Shown in pieces: positions 35,368 through 44,409 of a stretch of 64,000 bases of DNA. The stretch covers positions 1 to 64,000 of the forward strand of contig PGXY01000002.1 in the NCBI GenBank assembly GCA_002839375.1, read 5' to 3'. The position numbers and the translations under genes are program-made. Positions within the stretch are counted from its first letter, which is position 1; each line of letters opens with the position of its first letter. Source of the DNA: Spirochaetae bacterium HGW-Spirochaetae-1 (GTDB taxonomy: Bacteria > Spirochaetota > UBA4802 > UBA5550). The notes beneath the pieces are model-generated. The model was not told where the DNA came from, did no database searches, and saw nothing but the letters and a program-made list of their open reading frames with translations.

Positions 35368-36348
35368 TTAAATTGTTTCTTTTAGTGATGCAAGGTATTC
35401 ATTTACATACTTGCTGAATCCCCTATATACGGGCATGTCGATACCTTCCCGTTTGCCTGCTTCCAGGATGTCATGGTAGATGACTCTCATTTCTTCGGGT
35501 GAATGTGCTACATGACCTTCGAACATTTTTCGCATGCCTTCCGTATTATAGGCGTGCATAGTGTAGGGCACAAGAAGAAAAAGGGGAAGATAGAACAGGC
35601 ATGACGGTGATACTGTTCCGGGATTGATCCCCATTTTCTTACATATTTCAAATCCTTCCCGCATGGCCAGATAGGATTCCCGTATGCACTGTCCGTCCGT
35701 AGTGAAACGGTCCCAGGACCCTGCCTTCATGTATGCGCCCAGACTGGCGCCTGCCCAAACATAATGAGTTTTCAGATAGGGGATAATTTTTTTCGTAATC
35801 CTGGGTTTCATGCGGGCTCTTCGCATCATTGCCGAGATGTTTTTTAAGCGGGACGTGATACGCCCGTCCGTTTCCCCTATCATGGTGGCCGAGAGGGCTT
35901 CGCCGAAAATGATGGACTGTATTTCATTACCATTTCTCCCCCCTCCTGCCTTAAAGGGATAGCCGAATAAATATTGTTCCGGGTTCAGGTAATTCTCAAT
36001 TTCTCCGATGCCGTCCCATATGTTCTGAAAGAAAAGAATATGGGCGTTCCCGGCCCTCTCCCTGAGCAATGGAAGCAGTGATGAGACCTGATAAGTGTTG
36101 ACCGGTACAATAATGAGCTCGAAACCGTCGGCAGGGGAAAAATCATCGATAAATGCCGGCCGGTAGGTGACAGTAATTTCGGCAGTCCGTCTTTCCCGCA
36201 TATCCATGCAGTTAATTACGAGTCCTGTTCGGATCAGGTCTTCTTTCTTTGTCTTTTTGACATAATGGGTGATGTCATATCCCGCCTCATGGAGCTGCCA
36301 ACCATAGGTGCTTCCAATTACGCCGGTACCGATTATGAGAGTTTTCAT
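35368..36348 (-). CDS. ketopantoate reductase-like oxidoreductase
   Basis: A 326-residue NAD(P)-dependent dehydrogenase with an N-terminal Rossmann signature LIIGTGVIGSTYG (4-16) and a C-terminal all-helical domain, as in ApbA/PanE. The Lys and Asn expected for pantoate synthesis are not obvious, so another oxo-acid is possible. GGAG before the ATG supports the start. It is the first gene of a unit with the P-type ATPase; a TetR-type palindrome lies just upstream at 36368-36382, within 20-34 bp of the start. Confidence 0.65.
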   Translation of the reverse strand: MKTLIIGTGVIGSTYGWQLHEAGYDITHYVKKTKKEDLIRTGLVINCMDMRERRTAEITVTYRPAFIDDFSPADGFELIIVPVNTYQVSSLLPLLRERAGNAHILFFQNIWDGIGEIENYLNPEQYLFGYPFKAGGGRNGNEIQSIIFGEALSATMIGETDGRITSRLKNISAMMRRARMKPRITKKIIPYLKTHYVWAGASLGAYMKAGSWDRFTTDGQCIRESYLAMREGFEICKKMGINPGTVSPSCLFYLPLFLLVPYTMHAYNTEGMRKMFEGHVAHSPEEMRVIYHDILEAGKREGIDMPVYRGFSKYVNEYLASLKETI

Positions 36349-36367
36349 ATTTATTCTCCATTATTAC

Positions 36368-36382
36368 GACTGACAGTCAGTC
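36368..36382. promoter_or_regulatory. putative TetR operator upstream of reductase-like gene
   Basis: GACTGACAGTCAGTC has 6-bp arms (GACTGA/TCAGTC) around CAG. It shares 13 of 15 bases with the site GACTGACTGCCAGTC at 37029-37043, upstream of the TetR gene. It lies 20 bases before the reductase-like start. The shared sequence is the main reason to regard it as the operator of the TetR regulator encoded between the two. Confidence 0.65.
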
Positions 36383-36402
36383 AAATTTTTTGCACAAAAA
36401 AA

Positions 36403-37011
36403 TTATATATTCAATTTCAATTTTCCCGCAGCAATTCCCAGGGTTTTCTCCAGCATGCCGGTGACGGCACAGATCATTTTTTCCGAAACCTCACTTTCTT
36501 CATGGGGATGATCGTAGAGGTATCCTATGATTACCAGCATCAGTTCCGCCGTTTCGGATGGATATTCGACACTGAAGGATTTCTCGTGTAGTCCCTGTTG
36601 TATAATGCTGGTCAGGATGGGGGAAAGCAAGTCCAGGAGTTTTCCCGCCAGTTTTTGATGGAGGAGGGCGTTACGATCTTCGTGAATGTATCTGAAGAAA
36701 TCTTCACGGTTGTCTTTTAATGTGAATATTATCTGAATGAGGCGGACCAGTTTTTTCGCGGCGTCGAGGGTGGTATCATTGATGACCGATGCTGTTTCTG
36801 CGATGGCAGCATCAAAGACACGGGCAATGACGGCCTCAAGGACATCCTCCTTTGATTTAAAGTAATAGTAGAAGGTACCCTGGGCTACGCCGATTCGCTT
36901 TACAATGGCGCTGACCGATGTATTCTCATACCCCTCGGCGACAAAAAGCGCCTCGGCCGCATCGACGAGTTCGTTTTTCCGTATTTCGGGATCTTTGCTT
37001 ATCCGTGACAT
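36403..37011 (-). CDS. TetR-family transcriptional regulator
   Basis: A 202-residue regulator. The N-terminal helix-turn-helix spans about 10-58 (EIRKNELVDAAEALFVAEGY, NTSVSAIVKRIGVAQGTFYYYFKSKEDVLE). The remainder is the helical ligand-binding and dimerisation domain. Matching palindromes lie both upstream of this gene (37022-37050) and downstream, in front of the reductase-like gene (36368-36382), so it probably represses itself and the neighbouring unit. Ligand is unknown. Confidence 0.88.
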   Translation of the reverse strand: MSRISKDPEIRKNELVDAAEALFVAEGYENTSVSAIVKRIGVAQGTFYYYFKSKEDVLEAVIARVFDAAIAETASVINDTTLDAAKKLVRLIQIIFTLKDNREDFFRYIHEDRNALLHQKLAGKLLDLLSPILTSIIQQGLHEKSFSVEYPSETAELMLVIIGYLYDHPHEESEVSEKMICAVTGMLEKTLGIAAGKLKLNI

Positions 37012-37021
37012 GATTAACCTA

Positions 37022-37050
37022 TTAATATGACTGACTGCCAGTCATATTAA
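37022..37050. promoter_or_regulatory. TetR autoregulatory operator, 12-bp arms
   Basis: TTAATATGACTG (37022-37033) and CAGTCATATTAA (37039-37050) are exact complements with 5 bases between. The core GACTGACTGCCAGTC (37029-37043) matches 36368-36382 at 13 of 15 positions. It is about 10-40 bases upstream of the TetR start, within the likely promoter. This supports autoregulation. Confidence 0.65.
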
Positions 37051-37137
37051 ATATAATAAAAAATCTTTTCATGGGCAAGTATTTTTTTTAACGATCATTT
37101 TTTTTGTAGCAGGGCATTCGGGAAAATGGTAATCCCT

Positions 37138-38016
37138 TTATTCAAGACGCTCTATGAGTTTTTTCATAAATCCCAGTTTTTCCATGAGAATGATGAAAAT
37201 AAGTACCAGGCCTGAACCAATGACGGCCAGTACGGTAAAGAGCAGGTAATAACTGATGCTCCATTCAAGGGCCACCTTGATCCGGTGCAGTACCGGTATT
37301 CCCGCCGCAGTTGCATTTTCGCGCAGGCTGAACCGGATGGTACAGAACTCATTCTCCGAGTCGTATTCACCGAGCCGCACGCCCAGTTGCTGGATCTCCT
37401 CCTCAATGGACAGTATCCTGTTTTCCAACTGGATGAATTCCTCGATTTTGCCGCCGCGGCCCTTCAGGCTTATGAGGGCCTGACGAGTTTTCAGCAGGGA
37501 ATCCTTTTTCGCGTTCAGGTCCTTGTATTCATTGGTTTTGTCGATCTTGCTGATATTCTTGGAAATGATATTGCCTATCTTTTCAATTTCAGCGGTCATG
37601 GCGTCGAAGCGCTCCGGGTCCACGCCGATGGTGAGATTCAGAGTGCGCTTCCCCTGCAGGCCGGACCGGCTTTCATGCTGGATCAGGGCCTTGTTGTCCG
37701 CAATGGTTTTACGGCATTTGTTTTCATCATCGGTAAAATTACCCGTGGCAGCGGCCAGGTCGGCGATGCGTTCGTATTTCTGATCGACGGTTATGACCTG
37801 GTTCGCCTGACCCTCCTTTGCGTATTTCATTTTAGAGCTGGCATAGTTGCGTATGGCCGAGGCAGATTCTCCGCTTAACTGGTTTATTATGCCCGATTCC
37901 CCCGGCGGATAGGATGTGCACCCGTAGATCAGGCGGAAGATAAAAAAAAGGAGAAACCCGGCCCCATATATGACCAGTCCCCGTGTCAGTTTTTTTTTCA
38001 TCGTATTTGAACTCAT
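37138..38016 (-). CDS. DUF4349-domain membrane protein
   Basis: A 292-residue protein with an N-terminal membrane anchor (about 13-31; a Cys follows at YGCTS), a periplasmic DUF4349-type region (about 65-250: QVITVDQKYERIADLAAATG, GKRTLNLTIGVDPERFDAMT, a coiled coil through KDLNAKKDSLLKTRQALISL) and a second membrane segment near 255-280. The last residues are basic. GGGAG lies eight bases before the ATG. Members of DUF4349 have no assigned function. Neighbours give no clear clue. Confidence 0.75.
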   Translation of the reverse strand: MSSNTMKKKLTRGLVIYGAGFLLFFIFRLIYGCTSYPPGESGIINQLSGESASAIRNYASSKMKYAKEGQANQVITVDQKYERIADLAAATGNFTDDENKCRKTIADNKALIQHESRSGLQGKRTLNLTIGVDPERFDAMTAEIEKIGNIISKNISKIDKTNEYKDLNAKKDSLLKTRQALISLKGRGGKIEEFIQLENRILSIEEEIQQLGVRLGEYDSENEFCTIRFSLRENATAAGIPVLHRIKVALEWSISYYLLFTVLAVIGSGLVLIFIILMEKLGFMKKLIERLE

Positions 38017-38068
38017 GTTATCTTCTCCCGGCTGAAATCGTAATGTACATCATTGCGGAAAATCAGTT

Positions 38069-38107
38069 GGGTCAGAGCCTGCTGTCTGAGCAGGCATGCT
38101 CTGACCC
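38069..38107. repeat. compound hairpin with GGGTCAGAGC arms
   Basis: GGGTCAGAGC (38069-38078) pairs with GCTCTGACCC (38098-38107), and CTGCT (38079-38083) with AGCAG (38089-38093). The arm GCTCTGACCC recurs at 15096-15105. It lies between two genes of the same strand and could act as a terminator of the upstream small gene, though no T-run follows. Confidence 0.5.
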
Positions 38108-38122
38108 CCTGTTAATGCCGTA

Positions 38123-38386
38123 TCAGTCACACTTTTCCATGCATTTGTCTTTACGTTCCTGACAGGCCGCATGTTTTGCTTCATATTTGATATCGCCTTC
38201 AAAATCGCCCTGACCCTCGCGGTCAACAGTATCGCCCGCGGCTTCCATGCACTTGGTATAGACCTCTTCGCAGGATCTTTGACAGGCTGCCCGCTTGAAT
38301 TCAGCCCCCCAGCCGCCGAAAACAACTGTTGTAAGGTACAGGCAGGTGATAAAGCATAAACTGATTACCATAAGTATCTTCTTCAT
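38123..38386 (-). CDS. small exported Cys-rich protein
   Basis: An 87-residue protein with a signal peptide (MKKILMVISLCFITCLYLTTVVFG) and a mature part of about 63 residues holding six Cys in CxxxC-like pairs (CQRSCEEVYTKC, CQERKDKCMEKC). The spacing suggests disulfide bonds or metal binding, reminiscent of paired Cx3C or CxxxC motifs. AAGGAAGG precedes the ATG at seven bases. No family is recognised. Confidence 0.6.
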   Translation of the reverse strand: MKKILMVISLCFITCLYLTTVVFGGWGAEFKRAACQRSCEEVYTKCMEAAGDTVDREGQGDFEGDIKYEAKHAACQERKDKCMEKCD

Positions 38387-38728
38387 ACAGAAACCTTCCT
38401 TCTATCTATAATAAGGATATATTGGTTATTCTCGGCATGAAACTTTCTTTTTGTCAAGCGTGATACAACACAGTATTGAAATGCAACAAGCAGGTTTATG
38501 GTAAAAACCATGTTGATGAAAAAAATGCTTGATTCCTGTTTCAGAATATAAGACATTCGTTTAGTAAAAAAATCAAACCTTTGCAGAACTTACCGGAATT
38601 AACACTGAAATATATACTTTCCCGGAAGCATGGGAACCTGATATGGCACGATTGAATGTGTTCTAATAAAATGAGTGAGTTATCACTCTTTGTTCTTCTG
38701 GCTCAAAATATCAATTTGGAGGTTTTCC
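38387..38728. other. intergenic, operator-like palindrome before MFS gene
   Basis: There is no gene in this 342-bp stretch. GAGTGA-GTTA-TCACTC (38673-38688) is an inverted repeat about 40 bases before the MFS start and could be an operator. ATGGT-AAAA-ACCAT lies near 38499-38512. The stretch is AT-rich, with several short A/T runs. Confidence 0.4.
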
Positions 38729-40036
38729 GTGGAAACAAGTGGTTATAAAGTGTATGGATACCGGTGGGTAGTCATCCTGGCCTTCGCCCTTCTCAACGGT
38801 GTTATACAACTCAACTGGATTGCCTTTGCGCCCATCACTGTGGATTGCATAGGTCTCTATAATACGACCCCCTTCTGGATAGTGTTCCTCTCCATGTCCT
38901 TTATGGCCGTGTATATGGTGATGAGCGTCCCGGCCTTGTTTATTATTGAACGATATGGCATTCGGGTCGGCGTGGGGATAGGGGCTGTGCTTATGGGCGT
39001 ATTCGGCTATCTCCGGGGAGTATATGCGGCGGACTTTACCATGGTGATGATATCCCAGATCGCGCTGGCCGTGGCCCAGCCCTTCATCATGAATGCCATG
39101 ACAAAGGTCGCTGCTGACTGGTTCCCCATTAATGAGCGCGCCACGGCCACGGGAATCACGGCCCTTTTCCAATTTATCGGCATCATCGTCGCCATGGCCA
39201 TAACAAAGCCCCTGGCCCAGTCATACATGGCGCCTGGATCAGTCAGGCTTGATATCGACGCCGTGGCCCATGTGCTTGTGATCTACGGCATAGTGTCGGT
39301 TATATCGGCCGTTATCTTTCTGGTGCTGGTCAGGAACAAACCGGCAACACCGCCATGCCATGCCGACCAGGTGGAAAAATTTGCCGTTTTTGCAGGACTG
39401 AAGCACATCTTTCAACAGCGTGATGTGCTGCTGCTGCTGGCCATATTTTTCATAGGACTGGGCATGTTCAATGCCATAACCACATTCATTGATATTATCC
39501 TTGCTTCAAAGGGATTTATTGCCGGCGGCAATGAGGCGGGCAACGTGGGTGCCATCATGATGATTGCCGGTATAGCCGGTGCCATCATTATCCCCCCCAT
39601 CTCCGATAAAATCCGGAAGCGGAAGGTGATCATGGTTTTCTGCCTCACGGGTATGCTGCCGGGAATCATAGGCCTCACCTTTGCCTCGGCCTATGTGCCG
39701 TTGTTGATTTCCAGCGCCATCTTCGGCTTTTTCTTCATGGCTGCCGCTCCCCTGGGTTACCAGTATGCGGCTGAACTGAGTCATCCCGCTCCCGAAGAGG
39801 CATCACAGGGGATGATAGTGCTGTCGGGGCAGATATCGGGCGTTATTTTCATCACCATCATGGCTGTCATGGGGAATATCACCATGGAAATTCTCGCCGA
39901 TGCCACAAAGGCATCCCATTCTCTGGTAATGACCCCCTTTATGATAGGCTTTATCGTTCTGTCTTTTGTCAATGTCGTGCTCGGTTTAATGATGAAGGAA
40001 TCCTCCATGATACGTTCCGAGAAGGAATCGAATTAG
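38729..40036 (+). CDS. MFS transporter
   Basis: A 435-residue, 12-segment membrane transporter of the major facilitator superfamily. The segment VAADWFPINERATATGITAL (about residue 125-145) is typical of the FLVCR/heme-exporter-like branch and of related anion/sugar transporters; substrate is not evident. GTG 38729 is preferred as the start because TTGGAGG lies six bases upstream; an earlier ATG at 38675 has no site. The 40075-40108 hairpin is its probable terminator. Confidence 0.82.
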   Translation: METSGYKVYGYRWVVILAFALLNGVIQLNWIAFAPITVDCIGLYNTTPFWIVFLSMSFMAVYMVMSVPALFIIERYGIRVGVGIGAVLMGVFGYLRGVYAADFTMVMISQIALAVAQPFIMNAMTKVAADWFPINERATATGITALFQFIGIIVAMAITKPLAQSYMAPGSVRLDIDAVAHVLVIYGIVSVISAVIFLVLVRNKPATPPCHADQVEKFAVFAGLKHIFQQRDVLLLLAIFFIGLGMFNAITTFIDIILASKGFIAGGNEAGNVGAIMMIAGIAGAIIIPPISDKIRKRKVIMVFCLTGMLPGIIGLTFASAYVPLLISSAIFGFFFMAAAPLGYQYAAELSHPAPEEASQGMIVLSGQISGVIFITIMAVMGNITMEILADATKASHSLVMTPFMIGFIVLSFVNVVLGLMMKESSMIRSEKESN

Positions 40037-40074
40037 CGGTTTCCCGTCAGGAGATGGGAGGCGCGTAAATATCT

Positions 40075-40108
40075 CATGGGCGCAGGACAGGCAGTCCCTG
40101 CGCCCATG
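40075..40108 (+). terminator. 12-bp hairpin after MFS gene
   Basis: CATGGGCGCAGG (40075-40086) and CCTGCGCCCATG (40097-40108) are perfect complements with a 10-base loop, 39 bp after the stop. A short A/T-rich stretch (CTCCACTGTTTAAAATAAA) follows, rather than a clean T-run, so it may be a terminator or another hairpin. Confidence 0.55.
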
Positions 40109-40263
40109 CTCCACTGTTTAAAATAAATACAGTAAAATTCATAAAAAACTTGCTTTTCCGGCGGCGTTGTGGAAAATATACCGTCTGGCTGGTTTATGGT
40201 GAAATAGATTTCATTGGCATGTAATGCCATGAAGCATAATTTTCCCCGTTATGAGGTGATACT

Positions 40264-42633
40264 ATGGGTACTTCTATGATGAAATTTCGTACATGGATCA
40301 TTATTGTTGCTTCCATTCTGTTCATGGTACAGGCAGGATGCCGCGATGAAAGCACCGACGATGCAGTGAATCGGGGCCTCGAGAACACGGACAGTGCGGA
40401 CGATATTACCAGCCCCTACAGGTATGCCAATGATTGCTGCACTATCGGCTTTGAGAACCGGGGAGCTTACGTTGCCATGACGGGAAATAAGTATACTGCC
40501 GGTGATATGGCCGAGTCATTTTATATGAAGCCGTCAGCCCTTTCGGAATACATCCTATACGGTACCGACGGCATGTATCTTGCCGTCCGGGCTGAGGGCG
40601 ATACCGTCAATGTCGTACGCACCGACGTCCTCGACGATAATGTCCGATGGCGTCTTGACTTTAATGAAGATCTGGGAGGCTTTACGCTCCAGTCATATAC
40701 AACTTCCGGATATCTTTCCATAAATGCGGATGACGGGCTGGTGCTTGCCGGTGAAGCGGACAGTGAATCGGCCCTTGCAATCGAAACGACGGCCCGGTGC
40801 CGGTCATTCCCCGAGGCCGAACTTAATGTGGAATTCAATGTTGATCCCTCCACGGCCATGGCCCGGCCGAATCCCGGCAGCGCCGGGAAGAATTACTCGG
40901 ACAGGGAGAACGTGGTGGGGTTCATGGACGACCACACTCACCTGAACCATTTTCTCGGTTCCGGCGAGACTACTTTCGTTGGTGAGACCTTTAATCCGTT
41001 GGGGATATCAATGGCACTCCACGACTGCTCGCTTCTTCACGGGGCCCAGGGTGTAAATGATATCTTCGGCATGGCCATGGACGGGAATGTTACACACAAA
41101 ACATCGGGCTTCCCCGAATTTGCTTTCTGGCCCACGTGCTATTCCTCGACGCACCAGCAGGCTTACTATCGGTGGCTTGAGCGGTCCTGGCTTGCGGGCC
41201 AGCGCATGCTGGTGCAGCACATGGTTAACAACGAGACACTCTGTAAATTGAAGCGAAGTCTTCCCGGTGGTAAAAAAGACGTTTCCTGCGATGACATGGA
41301 AATAGCCCGCATCCAGACTGCCAATATGTATGCCATGCAGGACTATATCGACGCCCAGTGCGGCGGCCCCGGACGGGGATGGTTCCGCATCGTCAAATCG
41401 TCCCGGGAGGCCCGTGAGGTCATCGGCCGCGGCAAGATGGCCGTCATCCTAGCCCTGGAGTTCGACACGACATTCGGGGCTGAAGAGGACTACTTCGCCC
41501 TTTATGATAAGGGGGAGATGTCCAAGGCCGAACTGGACGACAGGCTCCGCGACATTGAGGAACAGCTTGATGACTACTATGAGATGGGGATACGGAGCAT
41601 TTTCCCGGTCCATGCCTTTAATAACGGGTTCGGCGGCGCCCAGCTCTACAAGACACCCGTGTTCAACCTGGTGAATAAAATTGAACGGGGAACCTTTTAC
41701 CAGGTGGAGATCAGTGACAACCCTCGGGTGAAATACCAGGAGCTGGGTATCCCCGTGGAGGACCTGAATCTGCTGGAACTTCTCTATCCCATGACGGTGT
41801 TTCTGCCCCTTGTCCCCGAAGCGGGTGACGGCCAGGGGCACTGCAATGCCATCGGCCTGAGCAGGCTGGGCGCCTGGTTTCTGGAACGCCTGATGGAGCG
41901 GGGCATTATCATCGAGATTGACCACATGAGCGGTTACATGCTCGACGCGGTAATGGCGATGCTCTGGGAGGCGAAATATCCCGGGATTATCGCCTCGCAT
42001 ACGCGTGTTCTTGACCTGCAGGAAGGGCAGGATGCCTGGGAAAAAATGGATATCCCCGTCATGCTGAAAATGCTGCAGCTGGGGGGAATCGTCGCGCCCA
42101 TGATCAAGGATACGCTCACGGGCCATCAGAAGTGCGTGGCCGATTGCCTGGCCCTCATGATAGAGGGAGGAGGCAGGCTCGATAATGAAGCATATGAAAA
42201 GTACGGCGAGTACGAGGTTCCGCCTTCATGGTATAATGTAAATGATGATCCCGGTGACGACCTGATTGTGGGCGTTCCCTATGCCACGGACGTCAATGGG
42301 GCCTGTCCTCTGCCAAATTTTGACGACCTGCCCGAATTTCGTGATGAGATAGCGTATCCCTTTGGCGGCCTTTACGAGGGAGTATACTCGCCCGGCACGG
42401 AGGCCCGGTTTTACCGGCAGATAACAGGAAACCGTGTTTTTGATATCAACGGCGACAGGGGAATGGCTCACCTGGGCATGATGCCCGACCTGGTTAAGAA
42501 GATGCAGCTGCGGCAGGACATCGTTAGCATGGATGCCTTCTTCAGCGGAGCTGAGGCATATTTAAGGATGCTGGAACGGGTGGAGCGCTATTCCGATACA
42601 TATCCCTCGCGGCACGACGAAGACTGGCAGTAG
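40264..42633 (+). CDS. secreted M19-like dipeptidase/amidohydrolase lipoprotein
   Basis: A 789-residue lipoprotein: signal ending in the lipobox VQAGC (about residues 21-25). Residues about 50-170 look like a fascin/beta-trefoil-like module (GAYVAMTGNKYTAG, GMYLAVRAEGDTVNVVRTDV). The catalytic part (about 215-620) resembles membrane dipeptidase (M19): MDDHTHLNHF at about 221-230, AVILALEFDTTFGAEED, HCNAIGLSRLG, and IIIEIDHMSGYMLDAVMAML followed by PGIIASHT. The first metal motif reads H-x-H where M19 usually has H-x-D. A secreted metal hydrolase on peptides or amides is inferred. GAGGTGA precedes the ATG. Confidence 0.65.
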   Translation: MGTSMMKFRTWIIIVASILFMVQAGCRDESTDDAVNRGLENTDSADDITSPYRYANDCCTIGFENRGAYVAMTGNKYTAGDMAESFYMKPSALSEYILYGTDGMYLAVRAEGDTVNVVRTDVLDDNVRWRLDFNEDLGGFTLQSYTTSGYLSINADDGLVLAGEADSESALAIETTARCRSFPEAELNVEFNVDPSTAMARPNPGSAGKNYSDRENVVGFMDDHTHLNHFLGSGETTFVGETFNPLGISMALHDCSLLHGAQGVNDIFGMAMDGNVTHKTSGFPEFAFWPTCYSSTHQQAYYRWLERSWLAGQRMLVQHMVNNETLCKLKRSLPGGKKDVSCDDMEIARIQTANMYAMQDYIDAQCGGPGRGWFRIVKSSREAREVIGRGKMAVILALEFDTTFGAEEDYFALYDKGEMSKAELDDRLRDIEEQLDDYYEMGIRSIFPVHAFNNGFGGAQLYKTPVFNLVNKIERGTFYQVEISDNPRVKYQELGIPVEDLNLLELLYPMTVFLPLVPEAGDGQGHCNAIGLSRLGAWFLERLMERGIIIEIDHMSGYMLDAVMAMLWEAKYPGIIASHTRVLDLQEGQDAWEKMDIPVMLKMLQLGGIVAPMIKDTLTGHQKCVADCLALMIEGGGRLDNEAYEKYGEYEVPPSWYNVNDDPGDDLIVGVPYATDVNGACPLPNFDDLPEFRDEIAYPFGGLYEGVYSPGTEARFYRQITGNRVFDINGDRGMAHLGMMPDLVKKMQLRQDIVSMDAFFSGAEAYLRMLERVERYSDTYPSRHDEDWQ

Positions 42634-42654
42634 ACGGTTTTTGCCGCCCCGTGA

Positions 42655-43335
42655 TCATGTGCTGATGGAAGCTTCTACGAAAGAGATGATAAAATCGGCA
42701 TAGTGCTCGATGGAGACCTTGCGCTGAACATACTTCCAGCGTTTCAGGTACCAGTCCTGCAGCAGGGACTTGATTGCGGCGCCGGTGAGTTCCATATCGG
42801 CCACTTTAAAAACACCGGCCTTGTCGCCCTCGGCCAGTATATCCATGTAGAGTTTTTCAGTCCAGAGCTCGCTCTCCACGGGGATGAGCCTGTTTTTTTT
42901 GCTCAGGTTTTTGGTTTCCATGAAGAAGAAATAAAACCAGTGCCGCATGATCTCGCTGAGGAAGAGGTGGGTCCTGATGGCGGTCCTGAGTTTTTCCCGC
43001 GGCCCCTCCACGCCTGCCGTCTGCTGAAGGAGAATTTCCTGCACGAAGCGGTGGCCCTGTTCATGAATGATCTGGAGCAGCTCATCCTTGCTGGAGAAAT
43101 AATAGTAGAGGGCCCCCATGCTCAGTCCCGTGTCCCTGCCCAGGTCCCTGATGCTCATGGCCTGAAATCCCTTTTCATTGCTGAGCTTCAGCGTGGCGTT
43201 GATGAGTGTGACATAGTTCTTAACGGCCAGGTCTTCCTTTTTTATTTTCAGTTTATGGCGGTTTTCCCTGTAGACCCTGCGGCACATGTCCTCGATGGAG
43301 ATGGTGACCTGGTCACTGAATTCTTCAAATGTCAT
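42655..43335 (-). CDS. TetR-family transcriptional regulator
   Basis: A 226-residue regulator with an N-terminal extension of about 35 residues before the helix-turn-helix (VTLINATLKLSNEKGFQAMS, IRDLGRDTGLSMGALYYYFSSKDELLQ). The C-terminal part is helical. It is divergent from the enoyl-CoA hydratase/nitronate monooxygenase pair, separated by 232 bp, so it probably controls that pair; FadR- or PaaR-type control by an acyl-CoA is possible but not shown. AGGAAAG precedes the ATG. Confidence 0.85.
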   Translation of the reverse strand: MTFEEFSDQVTISIEDMCRRVYRENRHKLKIKKEDLAVKNYVTLINATLKLSNEKGFQAMSIRDLGRDTGLSMGALYYYFSSKDELLQIIHEQGHRFVQEILLQQTAGVEGPREKLRTAIRTHLFLSEIMRHWFYFFFMETKNLSKKNRLIPVESELWTEKLYMDILAEGDKAGVFKVADMELTGAAIKSLLQDWYLKRWKYVQRKVSIEHYADFIISFVEASIST

Positions 43336-43445
43336 GTTTTCTTTCCTGGTATAATCATGAATGATATGGCGGCAGTTATAAATCTGCCGACTATCTTCTA
43401 TTTATACTATTTATTTCAGAGGCAAATAAAAAGCAACAAAAATTA

Positions 43446-43461
43446 AAGCGAGCGTTCGAAA
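43446..43461. promoter_or_regulatory. weak candidate operator in TetR/hydratase spacer
   Basis: AAGCGAGCGTTCGAAA contains the imperfect palindrome CGAGCGTTCG, one mismatch from symmetry. TTGACG follows at 43469-43474, but no convincing -10 could be placed. The location in the divergent spacer is the main support. A similar repeat was not found elsewhere in the window. Confidence 0.3.
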
Positions 43462-43567
43462 AATATAATTGACGTATTTATCCGGGCATCGACAGTGTAT
43501 TCATATCAGAAATCATATATGTACTATCATAGTCAGAATTAAAAAAAATACTCAGGGGAGGAATCTT

Positions 43568-44353
43568 ATGGAATATACGAAAATTACCGTTGAAAGGCGC
43601 GAGCATGTACTGCTCATGGGACTGAACAGGCCGGAAAAACTGAACGCCTTTGATCATGAAATGTTCCTGGAGCTGGCCCATGCCTATGGAACTCTTCATA
43701 GTGATCCGGAATTGTGGTGCGGCGTTCTTTTTGCCCATGGAAAACATTTCACATCGGGCCTGGAACTGGATAAATGGGCAAAGGTTTTTGCCGGCGGGAA
43801 CCTGGGTGTACCCGAGGGCTCCATCGATCCCCTGGGGACCGACGAGGATAAGCGCTGCAGCAAACCCGTGGTTATGGCCATTACGGGGCGATGCTACACC
43901 ATCGGCTTTGAACTGCTTCTTGCCCAGGACATACGCGTGGCTGCAACCGACGCCCGTATCGCACTCCTTGAGGTGAAGAGGGGGATATATCCCGTGGGCG
44001 GCGGAACTGTGCGTCTCTTCGAAGAGATCGGCTGGGGCAATGCCATGCGGTATCTTCTCACCGGCGATGAGATTACCAGCGATGAGGCATGGCGTCTGGG
44101 ACTCGTCCAGGAAGTAGTGGAGCCTGAAAAAGTAGTTGAGCGGGCCTATGAAATCGCAAGGGAAATATCGAAACGTGCTCCCCTGGGTGTACAGGCGGCC
44201 CTGAGATCAGCCAGGATTTCCCGTGTTGACGGCGCCAGGGCTGCGCTGGCCAGGCTTATTCCCGATCTTATGCCTATTACAAAAAGCGAGGACGCAGTCG
44301 AAGGGGTCATGTCCTTCATGCAGCGGCGCGAGGCGAACTTCAAAGGGAAATAA
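43568..44353 (+). CDS. enoyl-CoA hydratase-like (crotonase family)
   Basis: A 261-residue crotonase-fold enzyme. NRPEKLNAFDHEMFLELAHA (18-37) and the oxyanion-hole region MAITGRCYTIGFELLLAQDI (about 107-126) are visible, along with RIALLEVKRGIYPVGGGTVR, which holds the catalytic-position residues. Substrate is unknown. GGGGAGGA before ATG 43568 fixes the start. The nitronate monooxygenase paralogue lies 56 bp downstream on the same strand. Confidence 0.85.
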   Translation: MEYTKITVERREHVLLMGLNRPEKLNAFDHEMFLELAHAYGTLHSDPELWCGVLFAHGKHFTSGLELDKWAKVFAGGNLGVPEGSIDPLGTDEDKRCSKPVVMAITGRCYTIGFELLLAQDIRVAATDARIALLEVKRGIYPVGGGTVRLFEEIGWGNAMRYLLTGDEITSDEAWRLGLVQEVVEPEKVVERAYEIAREISKRAPLGVQAALRSARISRVDGARAALARLIPDLMPITKSEDAVEGVMSFMQRREANFKGK

Positions 44354-44409
44354 AATGATAAAGCCGCGCAAACCCGGCACATATAACTGAAAAGAAAACA
44401 GGAGAAAAT

